Notes under the pieces: model-generated | Database searches by the model: none | What the model saw: only the letters and a program-made list of their open reading frames with translations | What the model was told of the DNA's origin: nothing | From: Chloroflexota bacterium | Lineage (GTDB): Bacteria > Chloroflexota > DTOL01 > JACQYG01 | DNA: 5,667 nucleotides | Direction of reading: 5' to 3' | Assembly (NCBI GenBank): GCA_016208345.1 | Contig: JACQYG010000315.1 | Location: 1 to 5,667, forward strand | In this document: positions 4,640 through 5,667 of the stretch, in pieces | How the letters are laid out: every line of letters begins with the position of its first letter | Position numbering within the stretch: position 1 is the first letter of the stretch | Program-made: the position numbers and the translations under genes

Positions 4640-5667
4640 ATGAGCAAGATCCTGCGCGTCAACATGACCGACCGCACCGCCAGGTTCGAGGACGTTCCGA
4701 CGAAGTACAAGGACATGGGCGGGCGCTGGCTCACCTCCAGCATCATATGCGACGAAGTGGACCCGATGTGCCATCCCCTGGGGCCCAACAACAAGGTGGT
4801 CATCGCCCCGGGCATCGTCACCGGCACCGCCGCCCCCACATCAGCCCGCGTCTCGGTGGGCGGCAAGTCCCCCTTGACCGGCGGAATCAAGGAGACCAAC
4901 GCCGGCTCCCGTTTCCCCTATCAACTGGCCCGGATGGGCATCAAGGGCATCGTGGTGGAAGGGCAGCCAAAGGAAAAGGGCAAGTTCTGGGTGCTCAAGG
5001 TCACCGTGGGTGGTGCCGAGTTTGAGCCCGCCGACCCGTGGGTTGGCAAAGGCCTCTACGAGGCCGTTCCCTCCATCTACAAGAAGTACGGCGAGAAGGT
5101 TGGCCTCATGGGCATCGGCGTGGCCGGAGAGATGCTCATGGCCAACGCCGGCGTCTGCTTCAACGACCAGGAAGGGCGGCCTAGCCGCTACTCCGGCCGG
5201 GGAGGGATGGGGGCGGTCCTGGGCTCCAAGGGCCTCAAGTTCGTCGTGCTGGACGAGTCCGGCGGTCCAGGCGTTGCCATCGCCAACAAGGAGCTCTTCG
5301 ATCGTGGCCGCGAGAAGCTGGTGGAGGCCCTGCGCACCCACGCCATCACCAAGCCCGGCGGGGCATTGAATACCTACGGCACCGCGGTGCTGATCAACAT
5401 CATGAACGAGGCCGGGGGCTTGCCCACCCGCAACTTCCGGGAGGGGCGCTTCGAGGGTGCAGCCAAGATCTCCGGCGAGGCCATAAACGAGGGCACCAAG
5501 GTGCGCGGCGGCGCTGGGACAGTGGGTCACGGGTGTAGCCCCGGCTGCATCATCAAGTGCTCCAACATCTGGCCCAAACCGGACGGCACCGAGCACGTCT
5601 CCTGTCAGGAGTATGAGTCCGTCTGGGCCTTCGGGGCCGACTGCGGCATTGACGATCTGGACGTCAC
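4640..5667 (+). CDS. Aldehyde ferredoxin oxidoreductase (tungstopterin enzyme), N-terminal part
   Basis: The reading frame is open to the window edge (342 complete codons, no stop); family members are usually about 600 residues, so roughly half is visible. AOR enzymes oxidise aldehydes to carboxylates, or reduce acids, with ferredoxin as electron carrier, using a tungsten or molybdenum bis-pterin cofactor and a [4Fe-4S] cluster in the cytoplasm of anaerobes. The start ILRVNMTDRTARFEDVP (4-20) is typical. The N-terminal pterin domain shows TAAPTSARVSVGGKSPLTGG (63-82), KETNAGSRF (84-92) and RYSGRGGMGAVLGSKGLK (183-200). The second domain carries the cluster cysteines C299, C303 and C307, then QEYESVWAFGADCGIDDLD (323-341), whose Glu residues fall where a conserved acid sits near the metal. 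The spacing CX3CX3C differs from CX2CX3C of Pyrococcus AOR. The gene has its own promoter and structured leader. The substrate cannot be told. Confidence 0.92.
   Translation, partial: MSKILRVNMTDRTARFEDVPTKYKDMGGRWLTSSIICDEVDPMCHPLGPNNKVVIAPGIVTGTAAPTSARVSVGGKSPLTGGIKETNAGSRFPYQLARMGIKGIVVEGQPKEKGKFWVLKVTVGGAEFEPADPWVGKGLYEAVPSIYKKYGEKVGLMGIGVAGEMLMANAGVCFNDQEGRPSRYSGRGGMGAVLGSKGLKFVVLDESGGPGVAIANKELFDRGREKLVEALRTHAITKPGGALNTYGTAVLINIMNEAGGLPTRNFREGRFEGAAKISGEAINEGTKVRGGAGTVGHGCSPGCIIKCSNIWPKPDGTEHVSCQEYESVWAFGADCGIDDLDV

Noticed and set aside
4841..5596. Long minus-strand open frame (251 codons) opposite the AOR gene
   Set aside because: It is antisense to a well-recognised AOR coding frame, its translation has no recognisable domain, and long antisense frames are expected in GC-rich coding DNA.
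1..5667. CRISPR arrays, insertion sequences, tRNA or rRNA genes
   Set aside because: Reading through the window I saw no regularly spaced repeats, transposase frames, terminal inverted repeats or cloverleaf-like sequences.

Overview
The window is GC-rich bacterial DNA with every recognisable gene on the + strand. Four genes (DNA polymerase III delta-prime subunit, RicT/PSP1 protein, PsuK-like sugar kinase, family-4 glycosyltransferase) form one tight block at about 74-4315. A fifth gene, a tungsten/molybdopterin aldehyde ferredoxin oxidoreductase (AOR), starts at 4640 and runs off the right edge. An AOR-type enzyme with a ferredoxin-linked cofactor points to an anaerobe. The delta-prime/RicT pair occurs in Firmicutes, Chloroflexota and several other phyla. 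The composition and the actinomycete-unlike, consensus sigma-70 promoters would fit an anaerobic Chloroflexota or a GC-rich Firmicute. The window holds no rRNA or other decisive marker, so the lineage stays a guess.

Left block (1-4315). A good sigma-70 promoter (17-45) lies just upstream of holB. The next genes follow in the same direction with short gaps: 87 bases to ricT (0 if the earlier GTG is used), 45 bases to the kinase, and 0 bases between the kinase stop and the glycosyltransferase GTG. No convincing terminator interrupts them, so they probably form one operon. It joins replication (clamp loader), an Fe-S regulatory/RNA-maturation factor (RicT), a likely nucleoside/sugar salvage kinase, and glycan or glucan synthesis. 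No single pathway explains all four, so this looks like a housekeeping operon rather than a dedicated system.

Gene-free leader (4316-4639). This is the most interesting part. A perfect consensus promoter, TTGACA-17-TATAAT, begins inside the stop codon region of the glycosyltransferase. It would produce a leader of about 290 nt with at least three hairpins (one capped by a GUAA tetraloop) followed by a strong intrinsic terminator at 4466-4505. A CCTCC segment at 4390-4394 can pair with the GGAGG in the 5' arm of that terminator, which gives mutually exclusive structures. This is the layout of a transcription-attenuating riboswitch. Because it precedes a gene for a tungsten/molybdenum-pterin enzyme, a Moco/Tuco-type (molybdenum or tungsten cofactor) riboswitch is the leading hypothesis.

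Right end (4640-5667). This is the N-terminal half of an AOR. It has recognisable pterin-binding segments and an Fe-S cysteine motif with CX3CX3C spacing instead of the classical CX2CX3C. The AOR appears to be its own transcription unit, controlled separately from the upstream operon.
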